33,922 bases of DNA, from assembly GCA_938017765.1 (NCBI GenBank), contig CALIJH010000018.1, positions 1 to 33,922 on the forward strand. The letters are read 5' to 3'. Origin of the DNA: an uncultured Leptotrichia sp. (lineage in GTDB: Bacteria; Fusobacteriota; Fusobacteriia; Fusobacteriales; Leptotrichiaceae). The translations under genes were made by a program, and so were the position numbers. This document shows positions 9,091 to 18,234 of the stretch, in pieces (position 1 is the first letter of the stretch; each line of letters opens with the position of its first letter). The notes beneath the pieces are model-generated. The model was given only the letters and a program-made list of their open reading frames with translations, searched no databases and was not told the DNA's origin.

Positions 9091-10377
9091 ATGAAATTAG
9101 AACTTGGAAAAATTAAAATCAATGATATACAATTTTCTGATAAAACTTATATAGAAAAACATATTCTTTATGTTAATAAAGAAGAAGTGGAAAAATTAGT
9201 GCTGGAAGATGATAAATTGATAGGATGCAAGCTTGATATAGCGAGACCCGGAGAAAAAACAAGAATAACACCTGTAAAGGACGTAATTGAACCTCGTGTT
9301 AAAGTAAGTGGAGGAGAAATATTTCCGGGAGTTATAGGTAAAGTAAGTCCTACTGTAGGAAGCGGAAGAACTCACGCTCTTGACGGTTGCTGTGTAGTTA
9401 CTGTGGGACGTATAGTCGGATTTCAGGAAGGTGTAATCGATATGAGCGGACCTGCGGCTGATTACTGTCCGTTTTCGGGAACAGTAAATCTATGTGTAGT
9501 TATAGAACCTAAAGAAGGTTTGGAAACTCATGTATACGAAAAAGCGGGACGTATAGCCGGATTAAAAGTAGCTGCTTATCTTGGAGAAGCTGCAAGAAAT
9601 CTTGAGCCTGATACATTGGAAACATTTGAAACAAAACCTATATTTGAACAGGCTGCAATGTATCCTGATCTTCCTAAAATAGGATATGTACATATGCTGC
9701 AATCACAAGGACTTTTACACGATACATATTATTACGGTGTAGATGCAAAACAGTTTGTTCCTACATTTATGTATCCGACTGAAATTATGGACGGTGCCAT
9801 AGTTTCGGGTAACTGTGTTGCTCCTTGTGATAAAGTTACGACATATCACCATTTTCACAATCCTGTTATTGAAGATTGTTTCAAACATCATGGAAAAGAT
9901 ATTAATTTTATGGGAGTTATCCTTACTAATGAAAATGTATTCCTTGCAGATAAAGAACGTCATTCGGATATGGTTGCAAAACTTGCCGAATGGATGCAGC
10001 TTGACGGAGTTATCATAACGGAGGAAGGATATGGAAATCCTGATACGGACCTTATGATGAACTGTCAAAAAGTAGAGAGAAAAGGAGTAAAAGTTGTACT
10101 AATAACTGATGAATTCCCGGGAAAAGACGGAAAATCTCAATCACTTGCAGATGTTTGCGAAGAAGCGACAGCACTTGCATCGTGCGGACAAGGTAATGCC
10201 ACTTTACAATTTCCGGTTATGGATAAGATAATAGGAACTATGGATTACATAGAGAGCCAAATTGGAGGTTGGGCAGGTTGTGTTAATGCAGACGGTTCAT
10301 TTGAAGCTGAAATTCAAATTATAATAGCCTCTACAATAGCAAATGGATTTAATAAATTAGCTGCGAGAGGATATTAA
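9091..10377 (+). CDS. Second component B proprotein, GrdE/GrdG type
   Basis: A 428-residue paralogue of the protein at 1386, the same length and colinear. The self-cleavage and pyruvoyl site is kept as SGN-C (Cys242, codon 9814-9816). A pyruvoyl group implies a substrate with a free N-H (glycine or sarcosine). Because a glycine set is already complete upstream, sarcosine (GrdG) is the likely assignment, but a second glycine-specific copy is possible. It is preceded by AAGGAGG and follows the AGCS symporter by 58 bp. The Sec-containing partner starts 13 bp downstream, so the two are translated as a pair. Confidence 0.9.
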   Translation: MKLELGKIKINDIQFSDKTYIEKHILYVNKEEVEKLVLEDDKLIGCKLDIARPGEKTRITPVKDVIEPRVKVSGGEIFPGVIGKVSPTVGSGRTHALDGCCVVTVGRIVGFQEGVIDMSGPAADYCPFSGTVNLCVVIEPKEGLETHVYEKAGRIAGLKVAAYLGEAARNLEPDTLETFETKPIFEQAAMYPDLPKIGYVHMLQSQGLLHDTYYYGVDAKQFVPTFMYPTEIMDGAIVSGNCVAPCDKVTTYHHFHNPVIEDCFKHHGKDINFMGVILTNENVFLADKERHSDMVAKLAEWMQLDGVIITEEGYGNPDTDLMMNCQKVERKGVKVVLITDEFPGKDGKSQSLADVCEEATALASCGQGNATLQFPVMDKIIGTMDYIESQIGGWAGCVNADGSFEAEIQIIIASTIANGFNKLAARGY

Positions 10378-10390
10378 GGAGGGATATAAA

Positions 10391-11710
10391 ATGAAAAAAT
10401 ATAAAATAGTTCATTATATAAATCAGTTCTTTGCCGGTATAGGTGGAGAAGAAAAAGCCGATTATAAACCTGAAATTAAAGAAGGTGCTGTAGGACCGGG
10501 ATTAGCACTTCAGACAGCCCTTGGAGAAGATTATGAAGTAGTTGCAACAATTATATGCGGAGACAACTATTTTGGTGAAAATCTCGAAACTGCGACAAAT
10601 ACTGTTCTGGAAATGGTAAAAAAATACAATCCTGATGTATTTGTAGCAGGACCTGCATTTAATGCCGGACGTTATGGAGTTGCCTGCGGAACTGTGTGTA
10701 AAGCCGTTGAGGAAAAATTGGGAATTCCTTCAGTTACTGCCCAGTATGAAGAAAATCCGGGAGTGGATATGTTCAGAAAAGATGTCATAATTATGAAAAC
10801 GGGAAATTCTGCGGCAGATATGAAAAAAGCAGTTAAAAGTGTTTCCGATATTGTTAAAAAACTTGCAACAAATCAGGAAATATTAGGACCTGCAGAAGAA
10901 GGGTACCACGAAAGAGGTATAAGGGTAAATTATTTTGCTGATGAAAGAGCTTCGGAGAGAGCTATAAAAATGATTGTCAAAAAAATAAAAGGTGAACCTT
11001 TTGAAACAGATTTACCTATGCCTAAATTTGACAGAGTAGCCCCTGCTGAACCTATTAAAGATATTAAAAAAGCTAAAATAGCTGTAGTTACATCAGGAGG
11101 AATAGTTCCTACAGGAAACCCTGACCATATTGAATCTTCAAATGCAACAAAATTTGGAGCTTATTCAATAAAAGGTATGGATAAACTTTCAGAAAAAGAT
11201 TTTACGACAATTCACGGTGGATATGACCGTCAGTTTGTTATGCAAAATCCTAACCTTGTAGTGCCTCTGGATGTATTAAGAGAAATGGAAAAAGAGGGAG
11301 AATTCGGAGAACTTTATAACACATTCTTTTCTACAACAGGTACGGGAACATCTACAGGTTCGGCAGCAAAATTCGGTACTGAAATAGGACAGAAACTTAT
11401 AGATGAGCATGTAGACGGGGTAATCCTTGTAAGTACTTGAGGTACTTGTACACGTTGCGGTGCAACGATGGTAAAAGGTATCGAAAAATACGGACTTCCT
11501 GTAGTGCATATGGCTACAGTAGTTCCTATATCATTGACAATAGGAGCTAACAGAATAATTCCAGGAGTAGGTATACCATATCCTTTAGGAGATCCTACTC
11601 AGGGAGAAACAGATTCCAAAAAAATACGTCAGAGAATGGTAAGAAGAGCTTTAAAAGTATTACAAACACCTGTTACCGGGCAAACAGTCTTTGAAAAAGA
11701 TAATTTTTAA
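10391..11710 (+). CDS. Second component B selenoprotein, GrdB/GrdF type (contains Sec)
   Basis: A 439-residue protein when TGA 11438-11440 is read as Sec350, in the same UGTCTRCG motif and at the same residue number as GrdB at 3244. The N-terminus VHYINQFFAGIGGEEKAD and the block GPAFNAGRYG are conserved. The post-Sec part (MATVVPISLTIGANRIIPG) continues to TAA 11708-11710. It carries the reductive cleavage chemistry for the substrate bound by the proprotein encoded just upstream and hands the carboxymethyl group to the single GrdA. Sarcosine is the likely substrate by elimination (GrdF), not by a diagnostic residue. AAGGAGGG precedes the ATG. Confidence 0.92.
11441..11468 (+). promoter_or_regulatory. 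SECIS-like hairpin, component B copy 2
   Basis: CGTTGC (11453-11458) and GCAACG (11462-11467) form a 6-bp stem with loop GGT, at the same distance from the Sec TGA as in copy 1. Confidence 0.65.
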
Positions 11711-11738
11711 TCATACATTAGATTAGGAGGAACTGATT

Positions 11739-12872
11739 ATGGAAAGTAGTGGCAATTTAGTTGATTGGAAAAGAGTTTTGATACTTGCCGGAGCAGTTGT
11801 TGCATTTACTATCGGTTCAGGGTTTGCTACAGGGCAGGAAATAGTTCAGTATTATACAGCGTACGGAGCTCAAAATATATTAGTTTTAGCAATATTTGTA
11901 ATAGCATTTCTTTATTATAACTTCAACTTTGCGAAAGCAGGAGCTGAAGAAAGATTTGAAAAAGCAAATGATATTTATAAATATTATTGCGGGAAATATT
12001 TAGGTACATTTTATGATTATTATTCAACATTATTTTGTTATATGTCTTTGTGGGTAATGGTCGGAGGAGCGGGAAAAACCCTTAATGAAGCTTACGGATT
12101 ACCTGTATGGATAGGTGCAGTAATACTTATTATCTTAACAGTTATAACCGTCATAGGAGGTCTGAATTCTCTTGTGGATGCTATAGGTATAGTAGGACCT
12201 GCAATAGTTGTATTGTGTATTGCAATAGGACTTATTACTTTTGTGAGAGACGCGGGAAATGTATCTGCGGGCTTGGAAGTAATTAAAACAGGTGCTTATA
12301 AAGGGGCAGCTTCAGGAGAAACTATAAAAAATGCCGGTGCTAACTGGCTTATATCAGGATTATCCTATGCAGGCTTTGTACTTTTATGGTTTGCAAGCTT
12401 TACTTCAGCATTAGCCATGAAAAATAAGAAAAAAGATTTACAGCAAGGAATAATATGGGGAACTGTTGCATTAGCAATAGCTATAGTTGTAGTTTCTTTC
12501 GGACAAATTGCAAATATAAATACGGGTTCTGACGGTCTGTATGTTTGGAATGCCGGAATACCTAATCTTATACTTGCTAACTCAATAGTACCAATTTTTT
12601 CTAAAATATTCGCAATAGTTGTATTTGCGGGAATATATACAACGGCAGTACCGTTACTCTATAATCCTTCTTCCCGTTTTGCAAAAGAAGGAACACCTGC
12701 ATTTAAGATGTTGACTGTAGTTTTAGCTATGGTAGGACTCTTAGTAGGTCTATTCTTGGATTTTAGAGTATTGGTAAATATAATATATGTATTAAATGGT
12801 TATGTAGGAGCAGTACTTATACTATTTATGCTTTGGAAAAATTTCAAAGACTTAAAAAATAAGAAAAAGTGA
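11739..12872 (+). CDS. YkvI-type membrane transporter
   Basis: A 377-residue protein with about ten hydrophobic segments, resembling the YkvI branch of the APC/LeuT-like transporters. The helix 1 motif IGSGFATGQEIVQY matches that group, where a broken helix near the start binds substrate. The substrate of YkvI proteins is not established to my knowledge. It lies 28 bp after the second component B selenoprotein with a GGAGG site, so it is probably in the same transcript and imports the substrate of that reductase. With the AGCS symporter upstream, this module would then have two transporters. The C-terminus is Lys-rich and cytosolic. Confidence 0.8.
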   Translation: MESSGNLVDWKRVLILAGAVVAFTIGSGFATGQEIVQYYTAYGAQNILVLAIFVIAFLYYNFNFAKAGAEERFEKANDIYKYYCGKYLGTFYDYYSTLFCYMSLWVMVGGAGKTLNEAYGLPVWIGAVILIILTVITVIGGLNSLVDAIGIVGPAIVVLCIAIGLITFVRDAGNVSAGLEVIKTGAYKGAASGETIKNAGANWLISGLSYAGFVLLWFASFTSALAMKNKKKDLQQGIIWGTVALAIAIVVVSFGQIANINTGSDGLYVWNAGIPNLILANSIVPIFSKIFAIVVFAGIYTTAVPLLYNPSSRFAKEGTPAFKMLTVVLAMVGLLVGLFLDFRVLVNIIYVLNGYVGAVLILFMLWKNFKDLKNKKK

Positions 12873-12929
12873 TTTAAAGTGATTTGTTGAAAAAATTGTC
12901 TAATAATAATCACTGTACTCTCTAATAAT

Positions 12930-12963
12930 GGAAATTCCTCTATTATGAGGTAGGGGAATTTCC
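12930..12963 (+). other. Hairpin ahead of grdX
   Basis: GGAAATTCC (12930-12938) pairs with GGAATTTCC (12955-12963). No T-run follows, so it is not a classical terminator. It may be an attenuator, a processing site or a message stabiliser between the transporter and grdX. Confidence 0.45.
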
Positions 12964-13006
12964 GAATATAATAGCAGATAAATACACATAATAAAAGGAG
13001 ATAAAT

Positions 13007-13396
13007 ATGTGGAATCTCGAAAAAGTCATACTTATTACTAATAACGACAAGGTTTATTTGAAATATAAAGATAAGCTGCAATGTATTTTTACAGAAAAAT
13101 ATGAAGAAGTCTTAATAAAGGTAAGAGATATGGTTTATGATAGACATATACTTTTAACTCATCCTCAAGCATCCAGTCTTAAACCTAATCAGACACCTTA
13201 TAGGTCAGTAGTTCTGTATCCACAGGGCAATGAAGATAATATGAAAGATATACTGCTTATAGAAAAATGTCTGGAAACATTTAAACAATGGCAAAATATA
13301 TCTCTTACACCTGAAAATTATTCGGATAAAATTGCAGAAGATTTTAAAGTCATTGATTTATCGATAATAGACAATATAATTCCACGTATTTCTTAA
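13007..13396 (+). CDS. grdX: GrdX family protein
   Basis: A small soluble 129-residue protein, recognised by general resemblance to GrdX proteins of glycine reductase loci: an N-terminal beta strand ending TNND, and the central block LTHPQASSLKPNQTPYRSVVL. The role of GrdX has not been defined; it is a near-constant companion of grd genes. AAAGGAG lies 6 bases before the ATG. It sits between the second reductase module and the BCCT transporter, with a hairpin upstream and an AT-rich gap downstream, so it may be its own transcript. Confidence 0.8.
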   Translation: MWNLEKVILITNNDKVYLKYKDKLQCIFTEKYEEVLIKVRDMVYDRHILLTHPQASSLKPNQTPYRSVVLYPQGNEDNMKDILLIEKCLETFKQWQNISLTPENYSDKIAEDFKVIDLSIIDNIIPRIS

Positions 13397-13665
13397 AATA
13401 GAATATTTTATACTCTTTTCTTATTTTGTAAAATTTGTAAAATGAATATCATATATAGTTAAAAAAATTAAGAATAATAATTTTTTTAAGATAAGTAAAT
13501 TTATGTGAAAAAATTATTAAAAAGTTGAACAAAAAACAAAAGAAAAAAGCAAAGGAAAGGAGAATAGATTATTTCAAAAAGGGGAGATACATAAAACCAA
13601 GATATGATAAAATAGATTTCCGGTTTATCGAAATTCTTCAATTTTGTAATAGTCTTAACAGAAAT

Positions 13666-15168
13666 ATGAGTGAAAAAACAAGAGATAATTCAGTCTATAT
13701 AATTTCAGTTTCCGTTATAACTTTTGTTGTCTTATGCGGACTTATATTCCCGCAAGGATTTGAAAATTTTGCAAATATTTTACTAAAAGAAATAGTACAT
13801 AATTTTGGTTGGTTTTATACAATAGCAATGACATGTTTTATAGTATTTGCGATTTGGATTGCCTATTTCAGTAAGTATAAAAGTATGAAATTAGGTCCTG
13901 AAGATTCCAAACCTGAATATAGTAATATCTCATGGTTTGCAATGCTGTTTTCTGCAGGAATGGGGATAGGTCTTGTATTTTACGGTATATATGAACCTCT
14001 TTATCATTATGTCAATCCTATAGGATATGATTCCATGTCTGTCGAAGCGGCTAAATTTGCAATGACTAAATCTTTTCTGCACTGGGGATTACACCCTTGG
14101 GCAAATTACAGTATATTAGGATTGGGTCTGGCAATTATGCAATTTAGAAGAGGTAAAGCGGGATTGATAAGCAGTCTGTTTATACCGCTAATAGGAGAAG
14201 AAAAAGCTAAAGGATATATCGGGAAACTGATAGACATATTGGCAATATTTGCAACTGCCGCAGGAATGGCTACTTCATTGGGATTAGGGACATATCAGAT
14301 TAGCAGTGGACTGAATTTTATGTTTAAAATTCCTGAAACAACTACGGTACAGATAATAATAGTAGTAGTTATAACAGTTATATACACTTGGACAGCTGTA
14401 ACAGGTATTGATAAAGGTATAAAATTCATTTCAAATCTGAATATGATTTTAGTTGTCGCTTTGCTGGGATTATCGATAATATTCGGACCGACTGTCGATA
14501 TTCTTAATATATTTGGAGAAAGTACAGGAAACTATTTACAGAGTTTACTGTCCAATACTTTTGAAATAGGGGCTTTCAGTAAAACAGACTGGTATGGAGC
14601 ATGGACTTTGTTTTACTGGGCATGGTGGATTGCATGGGCACCTTTCACTGGAACTTTTATAGCGAGAATTTCCAAAGGACGTACTATAAGAGAATTTATA
14701 AGCGGTGTACTTATTGTTCCGTCTGTCGTATCGTTTTTCTGGTTTTCAATATTTGGAGCCATAGATTTTTCAGTAGCCAAAGAAGTATTAATAGATGCTT
14801 CAAAAAATGCTTCAACAGCTTTCTTTATTGTTATTAATAACATAACATTGGGAAATGTAATATCCGTTATAGCAATAGCACTATTATTTACATTCTTTAT
14901 TACTTCGGCAAATTCAGCGACATTTGTTTTAGGTATGTTTTCTCATGACGGAGATTTGAACCCGCCTAACTCAAAAAAATTAGTGTGGGGAATTGTACAG
15001 TCGGCATTGGCACTGTCATTAATGATAGGTTCCGTAAATGGACTGAAAATGTTACAGACTGTATCAATAGTAGCTGCATTTCCATTTGCATTTATAATGC
15101 TCCTTACTATAATTTCCATAATGAAAGCATTAAAAGAAGAAGAAAAATACAATCAATTAAATAATTAG
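13666..15168 (+). CDS. BCCT family betaine/choline/carnitine transporter
   Basis: A Na+-coupled-type importer of quaternary ammonium compounds with twelve predicted helices. About 500 residues from ATG 13666 (MSEKTRDN), the usual family length. Signature regions: SAGMGIGLVFYG with the GMGIG stretch, EPLYHY, and the aromatic substrate-binding helix FYWAWWIAWAPFTGTFIA followed by SKGRTIREF. It directly precedes the betaine reductase pair grdI-grdH by 9 bp, so glycine betaine is the likely cargo. The frame is open back to TTG 13525, which would add 47 basic residues unlike the family. ATG 13666 has only a weak ribosome site, so the start is uncertain. Confidence 0.88.
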   Translation: MSEKTRDNSVYIISVSVITFVVLCGLIFPQGFENFANILLKEIVHNFGWFYTIAMTCFIVFAIWIAYFSKYKSMKLGPEDSKPEYSNISWFAMLFSAGMGIGLVFYGIYEPLYHYVNPIGYDSMSVEAAKFAMTKSFLHWGLHPWANYSILGLGLAIMQFRRGKAGLISSLFIPLIGEEKAKGYIGKLIDILAIFATAAGMATSLGLGTYQISSGLNFMFKIPETTTVQIIIVVVITVIYTWTAVTGIDKGIKFISNLNMILVVALLGLSIIFGPTVDILNIFGESTGNYLQSLLSNTFEIGAFSKTDWYGAWTLFYWAWWIAWAPFTGTFIARISKGRTIREFISGVLIVPSVVSFFWFSIFGAIDFSVAKEVLIDASKNASTAFFIVINNITLGNVISVIAIALLFTFFITSANSATFVLGMFSHDGDLNPPNSKKLVWGIVQSALALSLMIGSVNGLKMLQTVSIVAAFPFAFIMLLTIISIMKALKEEEKYNQLNN

Positions 15169-15177
15169 GAGGAAGAT

Positions 15178-16506
15178 ATGAAAAAATTAAAAATTCATAA
15201 TTTTCATGTAAAAGATGTTGTATTCGGCGAGAAAACGAAATATGAAAACGAAGTTTTATATATAAACAAAGAAGAGGCTTTGAATTTTATAAAAGAAGAT
15301 AAACATATTACCAGTGTAGATATAGAAATCGCAAAACCTGGGGAAGATATCCGTATTGTACCTGTAAAAGAAGCGGTAGAACCTCGTGCCAGAAAAGACG
15401 GAAGGGCTGCATTCCCAGGAGTAACAGGGGAACTTGCTCCATGCGGTGAAGGAGATTTGTACGCTCTTAAAGGTGTATCCGTACTTGGTGTGGGTATGCA
15501 CTGGGGTTCATTTGGAGACGGTCTTATTGATATGTCGGGAGAAGGTCAGAAATATACTATTTATGGAGAATTGATAAATATATGCCTGGTTGCCGATACT
15601 GACGAAGAATTTGAAAGACATGAACAGCAAAAGAAAAACAGAGCAATCAGATGGGCGAGCCATAAATTTTCTGAATATCTTGCAAAAACAGTATTAGAGC
15701 AGACTTCAAATGATATAGAAGAGTATAATTTTGAGCCTGTAAGAAACAGAGATTCTGCTGTGGAAAAACTTCCGAGTGTTGTTTTGGTAATGCAGCCGCA
15801 GTCTCAAATGGAAGAAATGGGATATAATGATTTGATATACGGCTGGGATTTGAACCATTACGTGCCTACATTTGTCAATCCAAATGAAATACTGGACGGG
15901 GCTATTATTTCCGGTTCGTTTATGCCGGCTTCATCTAAATGGTCAACATATGATATGCAAAATTTTCCTACTATAAAGGAACTGTATAAAGAACACGGTA
16001 AATCAATTAATTTCTTGGGAGTTATACTTTCAAATCTGAATGTTTCATTGGAACAAAAAGAAAGATCAGCAATTTTTGTAGCAAATCTTGCAAAAGCCCT
16101 TGGAGCGGACGGAGCTATAGTTACTGAAGAAGGATACGGAAATCCTGATACGGATTATATAAGATGTATAGTCGCACTGGAGGATGTAGGAGTTAAAGTA
16201 GTAGGAATAAGCAATGAATGTACAGGTAGAGACGGAGCAAGCCAACCTTTAGTTGTTTTGGATGAAAAAGCCGACGCATTAGTTTCTACAGGAAATGTGT
16301 CTGAAATGATAATATTACCTGCTGCTAAAAAAGTTATAGGAGAACTTCAGTCATTAGCAAGAGACGGACTGTCAGGAGGTTGGGCAAATGATGAAATTTT
16401 AGGTCCGAGTGTTAGGGAAGACGGCTCAATAATAATGGAAAATAATGCAATGTTCTGCGGTGATGCCATAGCAGGGTGGTCTGTAAAAACAATGAAAGAA
16501 TTTTAA
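15178..16506 (+). CDS. grdI: Betaine reductase component B subunit, no pyruvoyl site
   Basis: A 442-residue member of the GrdE/GrdG/GrdI family. Where the other two copies have SGN-C, this protein reads SGSFMPASS (Ser247-Phe248), so the Cys that becomes pyruvoyl is missing and self-cleavage is not expected. Betaine, a quaternary ammonium, cannot form a Schiff base, so loss of the carbonyl fits a betaine-specific enzyme. The BCCT gene upstream and the Sec partner downstream agree. Other blocks (GAIVTEEGYGNPDTDYI) are kept. AGGAGG precedes the ATG. Products of the reaction would be trimethylamine and, through GrdA and GrdCD, acetyl phosphate. Confidence 0.92.
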   Translation: MKKLKIHNFHVKDVVFGEKTKYENEVLYINKEEALNFIKEDKHITSVDIEIAKPGEDIRIVPVKEAVEPRARKDGRAAFPGVTGELAPCGEGDLYALKGVSVLGVGMHWGSFGDGLIDMSGEGQKYTIYGELINICLVADTDEEFERHEQQKKNRAIRWASHKFSEYLAKTVLEQTSNDIEEYNFEPVRNRDSAVEKLPSVVLVMQPQSQMEEMGYNDLIYGWDLNHYVPTFVNPNEILDGAIISGSFMPASSKWSTYDMQNFPTIKELYKEHGKSINFLGVILSNLNVSLEQKERSAIFVANLAKALGADGAIVTEEGYGNPDTDYIRCIVALEDVGVKVVGISNECTGRDGASQPLVVLDEKADALVSTGNVSEMIILPAAKKVIGELQSLARDGLSGGWANDEILGPSVREDGSIIMENNAMFCGDAIAGWSVKTMKEF

Positions 16507-16545
16507 AATGAAAATATAAAATAACTCATTTACAGGAGGAAAATT

Positions 16546-17853
16546 ATGAAAAAAGCAATTCATTATATAAACCAGTTTTTTGGCGGAATAGGTGGAGAAG
16601 ACAAGGCTGATTTTAAACCTGTCCTAAAAGAAGGAGTTGTCGGGCCGGGAATGGCTCTCAATTCACTGATGAAAGAAGTACAAATAACTCATACAATTAT
16701 TTGCGGAGATAATTATATGGGTTCCAATAAGGAAGATGCTATAGCTGAAATTATGGACTTGATAAAAGGGCTTGATTTTGATTTCTTTATAGCAGGGCCG
16801 GCATTTCAGGCAGGAAGATATGGTGTTGCGTGCGGTAATATATGTATAGCCGTTAAGGAAAAATACAATATACCTGTAGTAACTTCCATGAATGTTGAAA
16901 ATCCGGGTGTAGAAATGTTTAAAAAAGAGTTGCCTGTCTTTGAAGGTGGACATTCGGCAGCCTCTATGAAAAAAGATGCGGAACTTATCGCAAAATATAT
17001 TGATAAAATTGCAAAAAATGAGCCATTGGGCGGAGCTGAAGAAAACGGATATTTCCCAAGAGGTGTAAGACATCAGGTATGGCTGGATTCAAAAGTAAGT
17101 GCTGCAAAACGTGGTGTGGATATGTTAGTTAAAAAACTTAGAGGAGAAGAATTTAAAACGGAATTACCAATATCCAAAAAAGATTTAATTCCTGTAGCTA
17201 CTCCGATAAAAGACTTGAAAAATGCTAAAATCGCAATATTGACTACGGGAGGTATCGTTCCTGTGGACAACCCTGACAGAATACAGTCTGCATCAGCCAC
17301 AAGATGGGGAAGATATGATATATCGAAAATGGACAGACTGAAATCGGGAGAATTTAAAACTATTCACGCAGGATTTGACCCGGCAGCGGCAGATAATGAC
17401 CCTAACGTAATCGTTCCGCTTGATGCGATGAAAAATCTGCTTAAAAAAGGCGTTTACGGTAAATTACATGACTACTTTTACAGTACAGTAGGTACCGGGA
17501 CTACTCAAGCCGAAGCTTCAAGAATGGGAAGGGAAATGCTGGAATGTCTTAAAGCCGATAATGTAGACGGTGTCATAATGGTTTCTACCTGAGGTACATG
17601 TACTCGTTGCGGTGCAACGATTGTTAAAGAAGTTGAAAAAGCAGGAATACCTATAGTTCAGATGTGTAATTTGGTTCCTGTAGCCCTTACAGTGGGAGTA
17701 AATAAAATAGTTCCTACCATATCAATTCCTTATCCTTTGGGAGACCCTGCTACATCTAAGGAAGAGCAGTATGAATTGAGAGAACATAGGGTTACTGTAG
17801 CACTGGAAGCATTGACAAAAGATGTGGACGGACAGACTGTGTTTAAAGTTTAA
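16546..17853 (+). CDS. grdH: Betaine reductase component B selenoprotein (contains Sec)
   Basis: A 435-residue protein when TGA 17590-17592 is read as Sec349 in UGTCTRCG. The N-terminus HYINQFFGGIGGEDKAD and the block GPAFQAGRYG mark the family, and VPVALTVGVNKIVPT after the Sec site confirms read-through. The pair with GrdI and the adjacent BCCT transporter assign it to betaine. Compared with the other two copies it has GPAFQ for GPAFN and an N-terminus shorter by one residue. CAGGAGG precedes the ATG. It ends the reductase island and is followed by a terminator. Confidence 0.93.
17593..17620 (+). promoter_or_regulatory. SECIS-like hairpin, grdH
   Basis: CGTTGC (17605-17610), loop GGT and GCAACG (17614-17619) repeat the element of the other two component B genes, although the bases between TGA and stem differ (GGTACATGTACT). 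Confidence 0.65.
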
Positions 17854-17944
17854 AATATAAAAAGAGAGTATATTTTGCTGTTTCTCCTGAGTTAATGTAC
17901 TCAGTTTAGAATATAGAAAATATTGTCTTATAAGAGTTGTTGTG

Positions 17945-17993
17945 AACTGCATCCAAAATCTTGGACACGAGATCGGGTGCAGTTTATTTTTTC
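17945..17993 (+). terminator. Terminator after grdH
   Basis: AACTGCATCC (17945-17954) pairs with GGGTGCAGTT (17975-17984) with one G-T pair, plus an inner ATCT/AGAT, followed by TATTTTTTC. A smaller hairpin, CTGAGT / ACTCAG (17887-17904), lies between it and grdH. Confidence 0.85.
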
Positions 17994-18071
17994 TGATTAT
18001 TACAAAATAAGTACAGAGTAGTTTCTTTTTCTTGAATTAAAATTTTTCTTCTATTTTTCTTTTTTATAAGG

Positions 18072-18100
18072 TATAATATGATAAAATTGAATAAAGGGAG
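18072..18100 (+). promoter_or_regulatory. -10 box and ribosome site of the small Sec ORF
   Basis: TATAAT (18072-18077) and AAAGGGAG (18093-18100) precede ATG 18109 by good distances. No convincing -35 is seen at 17 bp (TTCTAT). The ribosome site is 8 bases from the ATG. Confidence 0.5.
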
Positions 18101-18108
18101 CTGAATTT

Positions 18109-18234
18109 ATGTGAGCAGGATGTGTTATAGCTTTAGTTGTAGGTGCAGGTGTACTTATAGATGATATTAAAAAAAAGAAAAAAATAAAATATAAAAAAGG
18201 GAAAGAGAAAAATGAAAATAAAAAGAAAAAATAA
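18109..18234 (+). CDS. Putative micro-selenoprotein, Met-Sec-Ala-Gly-Cys start
   Basis: ATG is followed directly by TGA (18112-18114) and then 39 open codons to TAA. With TGA as Sec the product has 41 residues: MUAGC, a short hydrophobic stretch (VIALVVGAGVLI, about residues 6-17), DDI, then a Lys-rich tail. Sec2 and Cys5 form a UxxC redox-like pair beside a probable membrane helix. Evidence for a gene: an AAAGGGAG site 8 bases upstream, a TATAAT box, coding-like codons (most of the first eighteen begin with G or A) and a terminator right after the stop. The Sec genes nearby show that the cell reads TGA. Against: no clear hairpin at the distance seen in the grd genes; a weak UGU-AGGU-GCA hairpin lies farther down. 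I recognise no family. Sequencing error in a TGT or TGC codon is an alternative. Confidence 0.55.

Noticed and set aside
13459..13489. Terminator after grdX
   Set aside because: TTAAAAAAATTA and TAATTTTTTTAA pair perfectly, but the stem is all A-T and common by chance in this composition. It may contribute to termination but is not called.
18115..18170. Canonical SECIS for the micro-selenoprotein
   Set aside because: Only a weak hairpin (UGU-AGGU-GCA) about 25 bases after TGA is visible, farther than in the grd genes. Not strong enough to annotate, and it lowers confidence in the Sec reading.
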